From: Mycobacterium kiyosense
GTDB taxonomy: Bacteria; Actinomycetota; Actinomycetes; Mycobacteriales; Mycobacteriaceae
Direction: 5' to 3'
NCBI GenBank assembly: GCA_021654635.1
Contig: AP025179.1
Coordinates: 620,001 to 684,000, forward strand
DNA length: 64,000 bases
Positions within the stretch are counted from its first letter, which is position 1, and each line of letters starts with the position of its first letter. This document shows, piece by piece, positions 17,965 through 25,621 of the stretch. Under the pieces are notes generated by a model, which was not told where the DNA came from, made no database searches, and saw only the letters and a list, made by a program, of their open reading frames with translations. Position numbers and translations under genes: made by a program.

Positions 17965-18967
17965 TTAGTGCCCCGGTTGGGGGATGTTGAGGCTGGCCAG
18001 AATTTGTCGCTGGGGCTCGGGGACCTCGGGTGGGAATGTCTCGGTGGTCCCGTTGATGGCGATGGTTGCTGAGCGAAGGGGCCGCAGCTGCTTGATGACG
18101 TTGGCGATGGCCAGGCCGGTGCGTTCCTGGATGTTGTGGGCCACGGCCAGGGCGGTGACGACGATCGTGAGGTGGGCTTCGATGGCGTCGCGGGTGCGGT
18201 GGAACATCGGTCGGGCGCGAAGGTCGCTCTTGGACATGCGAAATGACCGTTCCACTCGCCACAACTCGTGGTAGTGGGCGATCACTTCTCCCGCGGGCAT
18301 GACCGTGGTGGGGACGTTGGTGACGTATCCCTTGAGGCCGACCAGCGATTGCGCGCGGGCCAGGGCAGCCTCATCGAGCACGCGGTCTCCGGCAGCGGTC
18401 TTAACGAAGCGAGTGGATTTGGCGACACGGTCACCGTTGATCACCGCCCGCGCACGAGATTCTTGGGCGTAGAGGGTCTTCTGGTCGCGGCGTGCCCGTT
18501 TGGCCGAGTACGACCAGATCGCCCGCCAGGCGTTGGTGTGTTCGTCGGGATCCCAGACTGGCTCAGCGCGGTGCGTCACATCGTTGACGGTGCTGTTGGC
18601 GTGCCGAGGGCTGACAGTGTCGATGATCTGCCCGTCAGTGAAAACGTCGCCATGCCAATGGAAATGCGACTCCAGATCGCCGGGCGCTTTGGTCATCCGC
18701 GATCCGACGATGAACCCAGCGGCCTCTCATCCAGCGCGGCCAGGTTCGACGCCGACAGCATGCCGGCATCAGCGGCGTCACCATCGGCGTGTCACCGAGA
18801 TCATGGCGGGCCGCAGACGCGGTAACGACCGGTCAGCGTGGTGGTCTCGGCGGTGTTTCCCTCGAAACAGCCGATCTCCAAAGGGAATCCGCTGCGGTCG
18901 ACCAACAGCCCGACAACGATTTGAGGATCGACACGACGCTCCTTGGAGTTATGCCGAGCTCGGCATA
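17965..18967 (-). pseudogene. IS1634-type transposase, 3' part
   Basis: Immediately inside the RIT boundary the minus strand reads KERRVDPQIVVGLLVDRSGF and PLEIGCFEGNTAETTTL, the transposase sequence that should follow the 5' part. The second catalytic Asp region survives as ADAGMLSASNLAALDE. Downstream, from MTKAPGDLESHFHWHGDV on, an unbroken 243-codon frame contains the catalytic Glu region YHELWRVERSFRMSKSDL and ends SLNIPQPGH. At least two frame changes occur between 18690 and 18860. With the RIT insertion this gene cannot give an intact transposase. Confidence 0.8.
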
Positions 18968-18968
18968 A
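18949..18968. repeat. 20-bp perfect palindrome at the left RIT junction
   Basis: TTATGCCGAGCTCGGCATAA is a perfect palindrome abutting the outer end of the left RIT inverted repeat. Its half TTATGCCG also occurs twice, in opposite directions, inside each 108-bp repeat. The right junction has no such palindrome. It may be a recombinase-binding site or a product of an insertion or excision event. Confidence 0.65.
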
Positions 18969-19075
18969 TTCCAATTATCCCGAGGTCGTGATTATGCCGA
19001 TCCCGGTGCCGGCGTGGCGATTCTCGTGCAGGTCGACGGAGGTTTCGGGGGCGGTTCGCGCGGCATAATCGTGCT
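18968..19075 (+). repeat. RIT terminal inverted repeat, left
   Basis: 108 bases, beginning ATTCCAATTATCCCGAGG and ending CGGCATAATCGTGCT. It is the exact reverse complement of 22088-22195. It contains two oppositely oriented TTATGCCG motifs. Confidence 0.9.
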
Positions 19076-19090
19076 CCGTGCTGCTGGTCG

Positions 19091-20089
19091 TCAGAGGTGT
19101 TGGAGGAAGTTGATGAGGTCATCGGCTGGCCGGTAGCGGCCGGGGGTGGTGTTCGGTCCGCTGACGCGGCTCAGGGCGCGTTCTTTGACGGTCATGTCGG
19201 CGTGCAGATAGATGTGGGTTGTGACCGGGCTTTGGTGGCCGAGCCAGAGGGCGATGACGGAGGTGTCGATGCCGGCATGCAGCAGCGCCATCGCCGCGGT
19301 GTGACGCAGCGTGTGCGGAGTGACGCGCTTGGCGGCGATCGATGGGCATGTATGGGCCGCTGCGGCAGCATGTTTGGTGACGAGCCGTTGAACCGCGTCT
19401 GCCGACATCGGTGTCGTGCGTTGGGTCGGAAAGGCTGGACTGCTGGCAGCAGTACCGGCCTCTGGCAGCCAAGCGCGCAGGACGGTCGTGGTGGGTTTGG
19501 TCAGCGGTGTGCTGCGTTCTTTTCGGCCTTTTCCGGTGGTGTGCACGGCGGCTCCCGGTGTCGTGGTGATGACATCGCTGATGCTCAGCGTGGTGATCTC
19601 TGAGACCCGAAGACCGGTCGTGACGGCGGTGAGCAGCAGCGCGTGGTCGCGTCGGCCGTACCAGGTGGTTCGGTCCGGCGCGGCCAGGAGCGCATCGGTC
19701 TCGGTGCTGGTCAGATACGACACGGTCGCTTGGTTATGGCGGCGTTGCGGGATCGCCAAGATCTGACTGGCCGTGTGAGCGCATTCTGGGGTCAGCGGCA
19801 GCGCATAGCGGTAGAACGAATGGATCGCGGCCAGTCGTGCATTGCGGGTTGCGGTGCTGTTGTGGCGTTCGGTGTCAAGGTAATTCAGGAAAGCTCCGAT
19901 CATCGTGGCGTCGAGATCATCGAGTGTCAGCTGCGCCGGAGATCGCTTGGTCTGGCCGGCGGTGAAGGTCAGCAGGAGTTTGAAGGTGTCCCGGTAGGCC
20001 GCGATGGTCTGTGGACTGGCCTGCAGGTGGCGCATCAGCCGGTCGATGAAGAACCCTTGCAGCAGCGAACTCAGCGTCGGGGTGGTCAT
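19091..20089 (-). CDS. RIT tyrosine recombinase, third of trio
   Basis: A 332-residue intact integrase. The amino-terminal SAM-like DNA-binding domain (residues 10-100) is followed by the catalytic domain with all expected residues: Arg in TTGLRVSEITTL, Lys in the KGRKERSTPL hairpin, HxxR in TPHTLRHTAAM, the GH of IALWLGHQSPVTT and the nucleophile Tyr in HIYLHADM. Its ATG overlaps the stop of the second recombinase by ATGA, which implies translational coupling. The last gene of the RIT operon, ending 15 bases inside the left inverted repeat. Confidence 0.88.
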   Translation of the reverse strand: MTTPTLSSLLQGFFIDRLMRHLQASPQTIAAYRDTFKLLLTFTAGQTKRSPAQLTLDDLDATMIGAFLNYLDTERHNSTATRNARLAAIHSFYRYALPLTPECAHTASQILAIPQRRHNQATVSYLTSTETDALLAAPDRTTWYGRRDHALLLTAVTTGLRVSEITTLSISDVITTTPGAAVHTTGKGRKERSTPLTKPTTTVLRAWLPEAGTAASSPAFPTQRTTPMSADAVQRLVTKHAAAAAHTCPSIAAKRVTPHTLRHTAAMALLHAGIDTSVIALWLGHQSPVTTHIYLHADMTVKERALSRVSGPNTTPGRYRPADDLINFLQHL

Positions 20090-21038
20090 GGCGCCGGCTT
20101 TGCGGCAGAGGTTTGGGCGGCGTTGTCGAGGCGGTCGGCGGCAAGGGTGAGCAGTTCGGGCACTGCCTGCAGATACCAGTAGGTCGAGGCGGGATCGACG
20201 TGGCCGAGCCAGGTTGACAGCAGTGGCAGTCGCGCTTGAACGTCGTGGCCGTCGCGGTACCAGTGGATCATCGTGGTCACCGCGAAGGTGTGGCGCAGAT
20301 CGTGCAGGCGGACTGGCCGGTGCCCCGGCGCGGTGGCCAACCCGGCGGCCGCGACGATCTCACGGAAGGTGGCAGTGAGCCGGTCCGGAGATATCGGTGC
20401 GCGCCGGGTGTTGAGGAAAACCGTTGCGCTGCTGTGTGTGCCGGCCCCGACCCATGCTTGGCGGGCCTGTAGGTAGTCGGCGATCACGGTGGCGGTGCTC
20501 GGGTGGATGAACACCAGCCGGGACTTGCCGAACTTCGTCTCCAGAACTTGAATCCTCCGCCGGCCAGGTTGACGTCGCTGACGGCCAGCCGACACGCTTC
20601 GCCCGGGCGTAGCCCGGTGGCGGCCAGCAGCCCGATCATTGTTCGCCACGTCAGCGCCTTGAACGCTGGCTCCAGGATGCCTGTCGCGGCCAGCAGCGCG
20701 CAGATATCGTTCTGGCTGAGAATATTTGGCGGCTTGGGCCGGTAGCGTCGCGGCCGGTGCTCTTCGGCTGGGATCTGGGTGAGCGGATCCAACGCATGCT
20801 GGTATCGGGCGAAGATCCGCACCGCGTCCAGTCGGCGAGCTATCAACGCGTCTCTGACCGGGACCTTGATCGGGGTGGTGGCCCATTGGACTGCGAGGTC
20901 GTTGTGGACCCGGGTGGCTCCACGTTGCTCGCAGAACTCGACGAAACTCCACAGCAGCTTGCTCAGGCCTTCGAGTTTGAATCCCAGCGCCCGGCGGGTC
21001 GCTAGGTAGTCAGTGACGTTCTCGCGCAATGTCTTCAT
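20086..21038 (-). CDS. RIT tyrosine recombinase, second of trio (one frameshift)
   Basis: About 317 residues if one missing base is restored near 20545-20555. The first part starts MKTLRENVTDYLATRRALGF and contains the catalytic Arg in ATGLRPGEACRLAVSDV. Beyond the indel the frame continues as IQVLETKFGKSRLVFIHPST, with HDLRHTFAV, STWLGHVDPAS and the Tyr in TYWYLQ. The ATG at 21038 overlaps the stop of the first recombinase by four bases. Whether the frameshift is real or a sequencing error cannot be told; if real, the trio is inactive. Confidence 0.8.
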
Positions 21039-22025
21039 GACCGTGCCCCCGGCCATGGGCGCGCCATGCCTTGACCGGCATCGGGATCTGTCTTCGCGGT
21101 GATCGTCGGCCAGGGCCGGGCCAAGGGCCGCAATGCGACGTCATCGACCTTGGCGTAGATGGCGGTGGAGCGCGCGCTGCGGTGGCGCAGCACCTGACTC
21201 ACCTCCGGCAGTGAGGCCCCACAGCGCAGCATCTGCGTGGCCAGCGTGTGACGAACGGTGCGCGTTGATGCGCTCCAACCCAGCGTCTCGGCACGCCGCG
21301 GCCACCAGGTGAGCGATCACTGCGGTCGATATCGGACGCCCTGCGGGCTTGACGGTAGTGAACACCGATCGCGTCGCGCAGGCCGGCCTGCCGTCGACCA
21401 GCCACGCCGCGATCGCCTCACCGGGTTCCGATGGCAGAGGCAAACGCTCCACGTGGTTGCCTTTGCCGACGATGATCAGTTCTCCTGCCCGCCAATCGAT
21501 ATCGTCGAGACCAAGAGCGGCGATCTCGCCTCTGCGGAGCCCGAGTCGGGCCAACAACAGCAAGATTGCGTAATCGCGCCGATTGGTAGCAGTCCAGCAG
21601 TGACGCGACGCGACACCCAGGAGATGCTCAAGATCTGCAGCCGGTACTGCCTTGGGAAGCGACGCCAAATGCCATGCCGCCGACACTGGAACCGCCCCCG
21701 ACAGATCGGCCGATATGCGGCCGGTCGCGTGGGCGAATCGCAGGAAGGAACGCACCGACCGCGCCATCGACTTCGCCGAATTCGTATTGCGGTCACTGCA
21801 GAACTCGACCATGAACTCAGTGACCATGCCGGCATCCAGAAGGCACACCGAGACCTCAGCGGGCTGAGCCAACATCCCGAGGAACTGCGCAACCGCCTTG
21901 CTGTAGTTGCTCACCGTCACTGGCGCCAAACCCCGCTGACGGTCCAGCCACTGCTCGTACTCGATGAGCAAGTCATCGATCCACGCCGGGCGATCACCGG
22001 CATCGATACTGCGTGTGCGATCCAT
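21035..22025 (-). CDS. RIT tyrosine recombinase, first of trio (one frameshift)
   Basis: About 330 residues in two frames. The amino part begins MDRTRSIDAGDRPAWIDDLL, with the catalytic Arg in LGLRRGEIAALGLDDIDW and Lys in the VGKGNHVERLPLP hairpin. The frame breaks at about 21255-21262, exactly in the HxxRH box: upstream reads RINAHR, downstream RHTLATQMLRCGASLPE; loss of two bases (AC) from CACACC would explain it. The remainder has LRHRSARSTAIYAKVD with the second His and the Tyr. It is the first gene of the RIT operon, starting 63 bases inside the right inverted repeat. Confidence 0.8.
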
Positions 22026-22087
22026 GGGTTTCTCCTCCTGATAGGCAAATCAATGCACCATCAGGAAGGCACACCATGTCCTCGCGC

Positions 22088-22195
22088 AGCACGATTATGC
22101 CGCGCGAACCGCCCCCGAAACCTCCGTCGACCTGCACGAGAATCGCCACGCCGGCACCGGGATCGGCATAATCACGACCTCGGGATAATTGGAAT
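22088..22195 (-). repeat. RIT terminal inverted repeat, right
   Basis: 108 bases, the exact reverse complement of 18968-19075. Its outer end abuts the 5' part of the disrupted transposase (...DDLRKVG on the minus strand). It probably also contains the promoter region of the recombinase operon. Confidence 0.9.
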
Positions 22196-22834
22196 ACCCG
22201 ACCTTGCGCAGGTCGTCCTCATTCTCGGCCTCGAAATACAGGGTGGTGACGTCAAGCAGAAGGCTCAGCCCGCCCCGATCCGGGGCGTGGGTGAAGCATT
22301 CGGCCGCGATCTGCTCCCGGTAGTTGCCGGTGTTGACCTTGGCGAGATGCCGTTGAACCGTCCTGTAGGACACGGTGTCTGCACCGAGGTCAGCGAGTAC
22401 TCGAGGCAGCGTCGACGCTTGCTGAGTGGGCTCGACGTCGGGCGATCGCCAGTCCCGAAAGCACCACTCGACCCATCGAAGCCCAGCCAGTCATAAACCG
22501 TGCCGAGCACGTCGTAGAGCAACCGCGAATGTGTGGCCGCGGTACGCCCGGCCGGCACCGGAGCACCCTTGGACACACCTGGCGACAAGGACAAGGTGCC
22601 CGAGCGCCAGTCGGCGACGCCATCGATGGACTGGGTCCGAGCGGGCACCTCGATATCGAGAACGCCTTGATCCTCGGCCGCGATACGGCGGGCCTGCTCA
22701 AGCAAAATCCCCAGCTGAGCATCGGTGTGCGCCGATCCCACATGCGCCAGGATTGTCCGCTGACCTCGATGTTTCCGCACGACCTGCACCGCCACCGCGC
22801 CCGAGGCCGTGCGCACCTTCCGCACGTACGCCAC
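22196..22834 (-). pseudogene. IS1634-type transposase, 5' part
   Basis: The minus strand begins MAYVRKVRTASGAVAVQVVR and continues through TILAHVGSAHTDAQL and LLYDVLGTVYDWLGFD, typical of the amino end of this transposase group. After frame changes around 22380-22470 it resumes as VSYRTVQRHLAKVNTGNYRE and LLLDVTTLYFEAENEDDL, with the first catalytic Asp in DVTTLYFE, and is cut off at GYS by the RIT inverted repeat. The continuation is found at 18967 on the far side of the RIT. Confidence 0.8.
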
Positions 22835-22941
22835 CGCCCGAAACTACCCGCTTAGTGCCCCAAACAGGGCACTAAGCTAACAGAACTCGCAGGTCAGCGA
22901 ATCGCAGTTTCAAAAGACGGCCGAAGGTGACCTAAGTCAGG

Positions 22942-23232
22942 CGGGACATCGAGATGGGTCGTGTAGTCGGCGAACGGGCGCATCGTGCCGGGGAACGAAA
23001 TCTTGGGGTGCCGGAAGTACGTGTTGCCGGTGTAGAGCGTGATGCGGCTCCGGGTCGTGTCGAGAGGTTGCCCGTTTGCCGTAATGCGCGCCGGGCCACC
23101 TTGATGTCGACCGCGTAAAAGCCACCGGCGAACGCGGGTCCGTTGAGTTCAAGATCGGGATAGCCACGCTCAGTGCCCCGAGTCGCGTTGGCTCCGTCGA
23201 GCTTCTCTACTAAGTCAACAAGGGAGCTCACG
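22942..23232. repeat. 291-bp target duplication, right copy
   Basis: Identical by eye to 17654-17944. It starts one base after the right end of the IS element and lies within the 5' piece of the EcoRV-like gene, so it includes the codons for the PD...DIK active site. Confidence 0.88.
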
Positions 23233-23448
23233 ATGCCGACCTCCATCACGTTGGCGAGTGCGGCGGGTTCCTTTGGGCAGCGGCAAGATATGGCAGCCGG
23301 TCTCCAGCCCCTGCTGGAGGTCCGCTTCGTCCTTCGCGACGAGCGGCCACTTGTACTCGCCTCGGAGGCGGTACACGCCGCCGATACCAAAGTCATATGC
23401 GCTGCACCGTGCACGAAGCCAATCCTCGACCGCCACCCGTTTCCCCAC
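22942..23448 (-). pseudogene. EcoRV-family type II restriction endonuclease, 5' part (split by IS)
   Basis: The minus strand from a GTG at 23448 reads GKRVAVEDWLRARCSAYDFG, then EYKWPLVAKDEADLQQGLE, and after a one-base indel EVGIVSSLVDLVEKLDG. The active-site region is RGYPDLELNGPAFAGGFYAV followed by DIKVARR: a PD...(D/E)xK nuclease core with YPD and DIK, spaced like EcoRV (YPDFTL ... AIDIK). The amino part also fits EcoRV (YDVCGI...GKIYPL). EcoRV cuts GATATC in its own host; the recognition site of this relative is unknown. No partner DNA methyltransferase gene is in the window. IS insertion removes the rest of the gene, so it is inactive. Confidence 0.7.
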
Positions 23449-23561
23449 GGCTGGCAGCTTGCCGGCTTCGATTCAGCGCTACATAGCGAACCGGCTCACG
23501 GGACCGTTACGGGACCGTCCGCTTCAGCGGAGCACCTACTGGGCACGTCGGCCCTGCTAGA

Positions 23562-23609
23562 CGTGGAGCCGATGACGGGAATCGAACCCGCGTATTCAGC
23601 TTGGGAAGC
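23562..23609 (-). repeat. Right attachment repeat within tRNA-Gly
   Basis: The 48-base match to 13196-13243 covers the tRNA from the 3' side of its anticodon stem-loop to two bases past the CCA. Integration here rebuilds the tRNA gene, which remains complete. Confidence 0.85.
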
Positions 23610-23637
23610 TGATGTTCTGCCATTGAACTACATCGGC
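23564..23637 (-). tRNA. tRNA-Gly, anticodon CCC
   Basis: The minus strand gives a full cloverleaf of 74 bases including an encoded CCA. Acceptor stem GCCGATG pairs with CATCGGC, discriminator T. D arm GTTC/GAAC. Anticodon stem TCAGC/GCTGA with loop TTCCCAA gives anticodon CCC. T arm GCGGG-TTCGATT-CCCGT. It reads GGG glycine codons. Its 3' half is the integration target of the island to the left. Confidence 0.93.
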
Positions 23638-23653
23638 ACAGTGCTCAGAAAGG

Positions 23654-24002
23654 CTAGCACCGGCCGATCGAAACCGGGGCGGGGGTCGAACAATCCCGGT
23701 CGATTCCGGTGACTACCGGGAAGCCCTCCGCGGCCTCCTCGAGAGGGACGACCAGATGCCGATACGGTCCCGTGCGGCCGATCGTGGCCGTCAGCGGACG
23801 TGATGCTGGCCACTTGCACAGCACCGTCGGGCAGGCCGGGACCCACCCACCCGGCGGAGGCTCCGGGGCCCTCCGCGAGACCGTCGGCGAGGTCGACGAG
23901 CCCCGCTATCGCCGTTGAGATCTGCGGGGCCCACTGGACGCCGCTCAACCGGATCGACGGTGAATCCCCCTGCACTCCTGCAAGGATCCAAACGCGAATC
24001 AC
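23654..24002 (-). CDS. Possible small gene, frameshifted, unknown function
   Basis: Two adjoining minus-strand frames look coding. The first (from a GTG at 24002) includes VQWAPQISTAIAGLVDLADG and GWVGPGLPDGAVQVASITSA. After skipping one base near 23790 the other frame gives TATIGRTGPYRHLVVPLEEA and FPVVTGID before a stop at 23654. The GC-rich third-position pattern is mycobacterial. I do not recognise the product, and it may be a remnant of a gene next to the tRNA. The rest of 24003-24243 shows no gene; its last 60 bases are AT-rich and probably hold the promoter of the next gene. Confidence 0.3.
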
Positions 24003-24243
24003 CTTGCGCTACAACATGTTTGCGCGCTCGCCCGTCGTCGCGCCGGCGCTGCCGGCCTCCGGTTGGTGCTGGCGAGGCTACGCGCGCCAGATGCCCAACG
24101 AGCTGTCGGAGCTGCGCGTCGACGTACCCCCGAAGCCGCCCGAATTACAGCGATGTAAGCCGCAACGACGATTCTCATAAATGGTCGAACATGAATGCGT
24201 TTACCCTTTCGTTATTATTCGTAACCCTCTATCGTGACCTTTT

Positions 24244-24930
24244 GTGGGCAGGCACGAGTTAGCCACGAAGAGGCGAAAGGCGCCAGCATGGCTGGCTAAG
24301 GCCATCGTCCCGGCGGCTGCGCTCTTCGCGGTGGCCGGCGCGCTCGGCGCCGACGTGAACCCCACCGCCGCCCGCGCAGAGATAAAGCCGGTCGCCACAA
24401 ACAATTCCCGACCGCCATGCTGCATTCAGATTGCGACAGAAGAAGCGCAGGCGCTCGACACCTCTCGCATGCGGTTCGACATCGAAGAGATGGCCCCGGC
24501 GCAGCGCACCCGTGCCGACCGATCGCGTGTCGACCTGGGCAGCCGGGCGCTGCCCGCCGGACGCGCACCGGAGCAAGGCTTGCAGGTCAAGACCATCCTG
24601 GTGGAGCGCGCCATCAGTGCGATGTTCCCGGAGATCCACCAGATGGGCGGTGTTCGTCCCGACGCCCTGCGCTGGCATCCCGAGGGCCTGGCAGTAGACG
24701 TGATGATCCCCGACCCGAGCTCGGAGGAAGGCATCGAGCTGGGCAACGCGATCGTCACGTTCGTCATGCAGAACGCCGACCGGTTCGGCATCCAGGACGC
24801 CATCTGGCGCGGCACCTACTACACGCCCGGCGGCGGCGCACAGTCCGGCGGCTACGGGCACTACGACCACGTGCATGTCACCACCACCGGCGGTGGATAC
24901 CCCACCGGAGACGAGATCTACGTCCGCTGA
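24244..24930 (+). CDS. Exported protein, Rv0320-like
   Basis: A 228-residue protein with an amino-terminal signal/anchor ([18 protein letters not shown], then ARA). The carboxy-terminal 120 residues hold a conserved domain seen in actinobacterial exported proteins: [37 protein letters not shown] and [11 protein letters not shown]. The order H..D...H.H resembles a metal-binding site of peptidoglycan-peptidase-like folds. Position directly before dcd matches Rv0320 of M. tuberculosis. GTG start. Role unknown; a cell-wall-associated function is an inference. Confidence 0.75.
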   Translation: MGRHELATKRRKAPAWLAKAIVPAAALFAVAGALGADVNPTAARAEIKPVATNNSRPPCCIQIATEEAQALDTSRMRFDIEEMAPAQRTRADRSRVDLGSRALPAGRAPEQGLQVKTILVERAISAMFPEIHQMGGVRPDALRWHPEGLAVDVMIPDPSSEEGIELGNAIVTFVMQNADRFGIQDAIWRGTYYTPGGGAQSGGYGHYDHVHVTTTGGGYPTGDEIYVR

Positions 24931-24956
24931 CCCGGGGCGGCAGATACGCTCGTCGC

Positions 24957-25529
24957 GTGCTGCTCTCCGATCGTGACCTCAGAGCCGAAATCTCCGCCGG
25001 GCGGCTGCAAATCGACCCGTTCGACGACACTTTGGTGCAGCCCTCCAGCATCGACGTCCGTCTCGACTGCCTCTTCCGGGTCTTCAACAACACCCGCTAC
25101 ACCCACATTGACCCGGCCAAGCAGCAGGACGAACTGACCACCCTGGTGCAACCCGACGAGGGCGAGCCATTCGTGCTGCACCCGGGTGAGTTCGTGCTCG
25201 GCTCGACGCTGGAAACGGTGACGCTGGCCGACGATCTGGCGGGACGCCTGGAGGGCAAGTCCTCCCTCGGTCGGCTGGGACTGCTGACTCACTCGACCGC
25301 CGGCTTCATCGACCCGGGCTTCAGCGGACACATAACCCTCGAGCTGTCCAACGTGGCCAACCTGCCGATCACCCTTTGGCCGGGGATGAAGATCGGCCAG
25401 TTGTGCCTGCTGCGGCTCACCAGCCCGTCTGAACGTCCCTACGGCAGCGCTGGCGTGGGGTCCAAATACCAAGGTCAGCGCGGTCCCACGCCGTCACGCT
25501 CGTATCAGAACTTCATAAGTTCTACATAG
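24957..25529 (+). CDS. dcd: dCTP deaminase (bifunctional dCTP deaminase/dUTPase type)
   Basis: A 190-residue enzyme making dUMP precursors. The conserved core [20 protein letters not shown] and [17 protein letters not shown] is the trimeric dCTP deaminase/dUTPase signature, with the catalytic Glu in HITLELSN. The terminal segment [19 protein letters not shown] is also typical. The M. tuberculosis orthologue (Rv0321) both deaminates dCTP and hydrolyses dUTP to dUMP, feeding thymidylate synthesis; the same is likely here. GTG start at 24957, 27 bases after the Rv0320-like stop. Confidence 0.95.
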   Translation: MLLSDRDLRAEISAGRLQIDPFDDTLVQPSSIDVRLDCLFRVFNNTRYTHIDPAKQQDELTTLVQPDEGEPFVLHPGEFVLGSTLETVTLADDLAGRLEGKSSLGRLGLLTHSTAGFIDPGFSGHITLELSNVANLPITLWPGMKIGQLCLLRLTSPSERPYGSAGVGSKYQGQRGPTPSRSYQNFISST

Positions 25530-25621
25530 CTCCCGAGGCTGCGCCGACATCGTTAGCAGGGCTACCATTTGAGGTTGAACCTGTCCTCCTCCAATTCGTG
25601 ACGAGACCTTCGGGAGGGGTT

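Larger units (their letters stand above)
18968..22195 (-). mobile_element. RIT element (recombinases in trio)
   Basis: A 3228-bp unit with perfect 108-bp inverted repeats at its ends (18968-19075 and 22088-22195). It encodes only three tyrosine recombinases on the minus strand, joined by 4-base ATGA overlaps (21035-21038 and 20086-20089). Three adjacent, overlapping, dissimilar tyrosine recombinases flanked by inverted repeats define the RIT elements described in other bacteria. It is inserted in the transposase gene of the surrounding IS. The first two recombinase genes each show an apparent frameshift; the third is intact. Confidence 0.88.
17945..22941 (-). mobile_element. IS1634/IS1549-type element carrying an inserted RIT element
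   Basis: A 4997-bp unit bounded by inverted ends: CCTGAGTTAGGACA on the left and, read inward, CCTGACTTAGGTCA on the right; both sides also share GCTTAGTGCCC further in. The transposase gene, on the minus strand, is split into 22196-22834 (5') and 17965-18967 (3') by the RIT element. Without the RIT the element would be about 1.77 kb, a normal size for this group. It sits in an EcoRV-like endonuclease gene with a 291-bp duplication on each side. Confidence 0.85.
13196..23609. mobile_element. Genomic island at tRNA-Gly(CCC), with nested IS and RIT elements
   Basis: A 10.4-kb segment lies between identical 48-base direct repeats (13196-13243 and 23562-23609). The right copy is the 3' part of an intact tRNA-Gly gene from the anticodon stem to beyond the CCA end; the left copy is that fragment alone. 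This is the footprint of site-specific integration into a tRNA gene. Cargo: a membrane-anchored unknown protein, an IS3-type element, two unknown paralogues and an EcoRV-like endonuclease gene broken by a nested IS. No dedicated tRNA-type integrase is seen. The only tyrosine recombinases are those of the RIT element inside the IS, which are unlikely to be the original integrase, so the island looks decayed and probably immobile. Confidence 0.8.

Noticed and set aside
19091..22025. The RIT recombinases as the integrase of the tRNA island
   Set aside because: They lie inside their own inverted repeats within an IS transposase gene, so they arrived later than the island.
17589..23448. Two separate related endonuclease-like genes (paralogues) at 17.6 and 23.2 kb
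   Set aside because: The shared part is exactly 291 bases, identical, and ends precisely at the IS boundaries, so it is a target duplication of one gene.
13196..23609. Complete prophage
   Set aside because: No terminase, portal, capsid, tail, lysis or phage repressor genes are visible.
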